From: an uncultured Pseudomonadales bacterium
GTDB taxonomy: Bacteria; Pseudomonadota; Gammaproteobacteria; Pseudomonadales; Azotimanducaceae
Assembly: GCA_951813515.1 (NCBI GenBank)
Contig: OX638346.1
Coordinates: 3,217,617 to 3,281,616, forward strand
Length of the DNA stretch: 64,000 nucleotides
Direction: 5' to 3'
A program made the position numbers and the translations under genes. Shown one piece after another: positions 62,995 to 64,000 of the stretch (its first letter is position 1; every line of letters begins with the position of its first letter). Under the pieces are notes generated by a model. That model worked only from the letters and a program-made list of their open reading frames with translations, was not told where the DNA came from and did not search any database.

Positions 62995-64000
62995 TCAGTT
63001 GGCGGGATGGTCGCCGTAGTAGAAACGCAATCGCCAGCCGGCCAGGCTACCGGTGTCCTCGGCGGCGAGGTCGGCCACGTGTACGGTCCATTGGCCGTTG
63101 GGATTCTCGCCGTAGAAAGCGTTGCTCAGCAGATGCCAGTTCCGCATTCCTTCGAAACCATCGAGAATCGCATTCAGGGGCGGGTTGACCACGCTGGCGG
63201 TGCCGGCGGGCGAGAGCAGGGTGACTCCGAGGTCGAGGCCATTGGTGTGCTCGACGGCGATTTCCAGGACCACCGCTTCAATGTTTGCCGTGTCGGGCAG
63301 ACCGGCGATCTCCAGCGCCGCGCTGGTACCCGCGCCGTCGGCGTCCGGGATGACGAGCGACATTTCCGCGTCCACGGCGGCATCGAACCACTCCGATTCG
63401 ACAAAGTCCCCGAGGTTGTCCGCGGTGTAGTCGGACGCCATCGCGACCGCGGCATCGATGTCGACGGCGCCGAACCCGTACCAGTTGTGGAAGTCGTATC
63501 CGGCGGCGTTGGTTTGCCAGGCATGCTGCGCGACGTACGGCGTGCCGTTGAAGGCAGCCCGAACCTCGGCGATATCCGGATCGATCATGCGTGCGGACGC
63601 TGCGAGGATGTGCTTCACATCGCGCCAGGTGAGATCCGGGTTGACGCCCAGCAGAACGGCGATCGCACCGGCGACGGCGGGTGCCGCCGAGGACGTGCCC
63701 GCGAATGCGCTGACGTAGTCACCGTCGCGATTGAGCGGATGCTCGCTCGTCAGGCCGTACGGAACGAACTGGTTGAAACCCGCAAGCGCGCCAGCCTGGT
63801 CGGTGGTGATCATCGCAGGGGACTCGACGCCGTCCTCGCCTGACGGACCCACGACCCAGAGGTTTGCGCCGGCGCTGGAATAGGACGACCTGACATCGTC
63901 GGCATTGAATCCCCCGACGACGGTCAGCCAGGGCAGGTTCTGCTCCGGATCCGCGTTGCTGCCGACGCAGCCCACCTCCTGGTTGAAAGGGTGGGCCGGG
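62995..64000 (-). CDS. Subtilisin-like (S8) serine protease with P-domain, 5' end outside window
   Basis: The minus-strand frame is open through the right edge; 335 codons are in view. The catalytic Ser is in the GTSSAAPAVAGAIAVLL motif. The Asp and His of the triad lie outside. After the catalytic part, a proprotein-convertase-type P-domain follows: IEAVVLEIAVEHTNGLDLGVTLLSPAGT, then NPNGQWTVHVADLAAEDTGSLAGWRLRFY. P-domains stabilise the protease and are typical of secreted bacterial subtilases. It stops about 80 nt upstream of the repeat lipoprotein gene on the same strand; a functional link is possible. Confidence 0.9.
   Translation of the reverse strand, partial: PAHPFNQEVGCVGSNADPEQNLPWLTVVGGFNADDVRSSYSSAGANLWVVGPSGEDGVESPAMITTDQAGALAGFNQFVPYGLTSEHPLNRDGDYVSAFAGTSSAAPAVAGAIAVLLGVNPDLTWRDVKHILAASARMIDPDIAEVRAAFNGTPYVAQHAWQTNAAGYDFHNWYGFGAVDIDAAVAMASDYTADNLGDFVESEWFDAAVDAEMSLVIPDADGAGTSAALEIAGLPDTANIEAVVLEIAVEHTNGLDLGVTLLSPAGTASVVNPPLNAILDGFEGMRNWHLLSNAFYGENPNGQWTVHVADLAAEDTGSLAGWRLRFYYGDHPAN

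Noticed and set aside
1..64000. CRISPR array, prophage or insertion sequence
   Set aside because: No regularly spaced repeats, transposase or integrase motifs, or terminal inverted repeats were found on reading both strands.

Overview
The window reads as a piece of a high-GC, Gram-negative bacterial chromosome. It carries an RND transporter, a TonB-dependent receptor, lipobox lipoproteins and a Tat signal. Family content (TonB receptor without SusD, YihY, AGCS symporter, LacI-controlled glucan locus) fits a marine or host-associated proteobacterium, most likely gammaproteobacterial; no rRNA or marker gene is present to settle this. I saw no tRNA, CRISPR array, insertion sequence or phage module.

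Region 1 (1-9000). A TauD-type dioxygenase runs off the left edge. It is followed by the most unusual locus: a protein joining a GPP34 (Golgi phosphoprotein 3-like) domain to a cytochrome P450, an AcrB-type RND transporter, and a close homologue of eukaryotic sterol 24-C-methyltransferase (Erg6). Convergent with these lies an RND adaptor gene broken by one in-frame amber codon. Together they look like a sterol-like or other isoprenoid lipid modification and trafficking locus. That role is inference; the individual domains are plainly readable.

Region 2 (9200-25100). Mixed metabolic and accessory genes: crotonase, DUF2087 protein, a CmcJ/NvfI-family enzyme paired with a DAO-type flavoenzyme, YihY, a solitary HicB antitoxin, alanine symporter, TauE/SafE exporter, tandem paralogous lipoproteins, an APH-fold kinase, an ankyrin protein, a SprT-like protease flanked by SH3-like repeats and bracketed by 67-bp direct repeats, a PD-(D/E)XK nuclease and an FG-GAP protein.

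Region 3 (25200-33200). A stress-type cluster (AHSA1, VOC, DUF1428, NAD(P)-binding protein), a two-gene ABC exporter, a VOC protein, an LLM flavin enzyme and a VapBC module with an AbrB-type antitoxin.

Region 4 (33270-45570). A beta-glucan (probably laminarin) utilisation locus, all on the minus strand in the order GH16 lipoprotein, TonB receptor, LacI regulator, GH2-like/GH-A hydrolase, GPH sugar symporter, GH3 beta-glucosidase. Three consecutive 4-bp start/stop overlaps link the last four genes. A perfect 14-bp palindrome covers the predicted -35 element in front of GH16 and is the probable LacI operator.

Region 5 (45700-64000). Uma2 protein, an enolase-superfamily dehydratase, an orphan YejA-like binding protein, a sulfatase, an aldo/keto reductase, a VOC protein, a YtrA-type GntR regulator whose ABC transporter has collapsed to two fragments, a Phd/PIN toxin-antitoxin pair with a 17-bp palindromic operator, an SDR and transaldolase pair, a GH109-like Tat protein with a D-aminoacylase, a repeat-built lipoprotein, and a subtilisin-like protease with a P-domain cut by the right edge.
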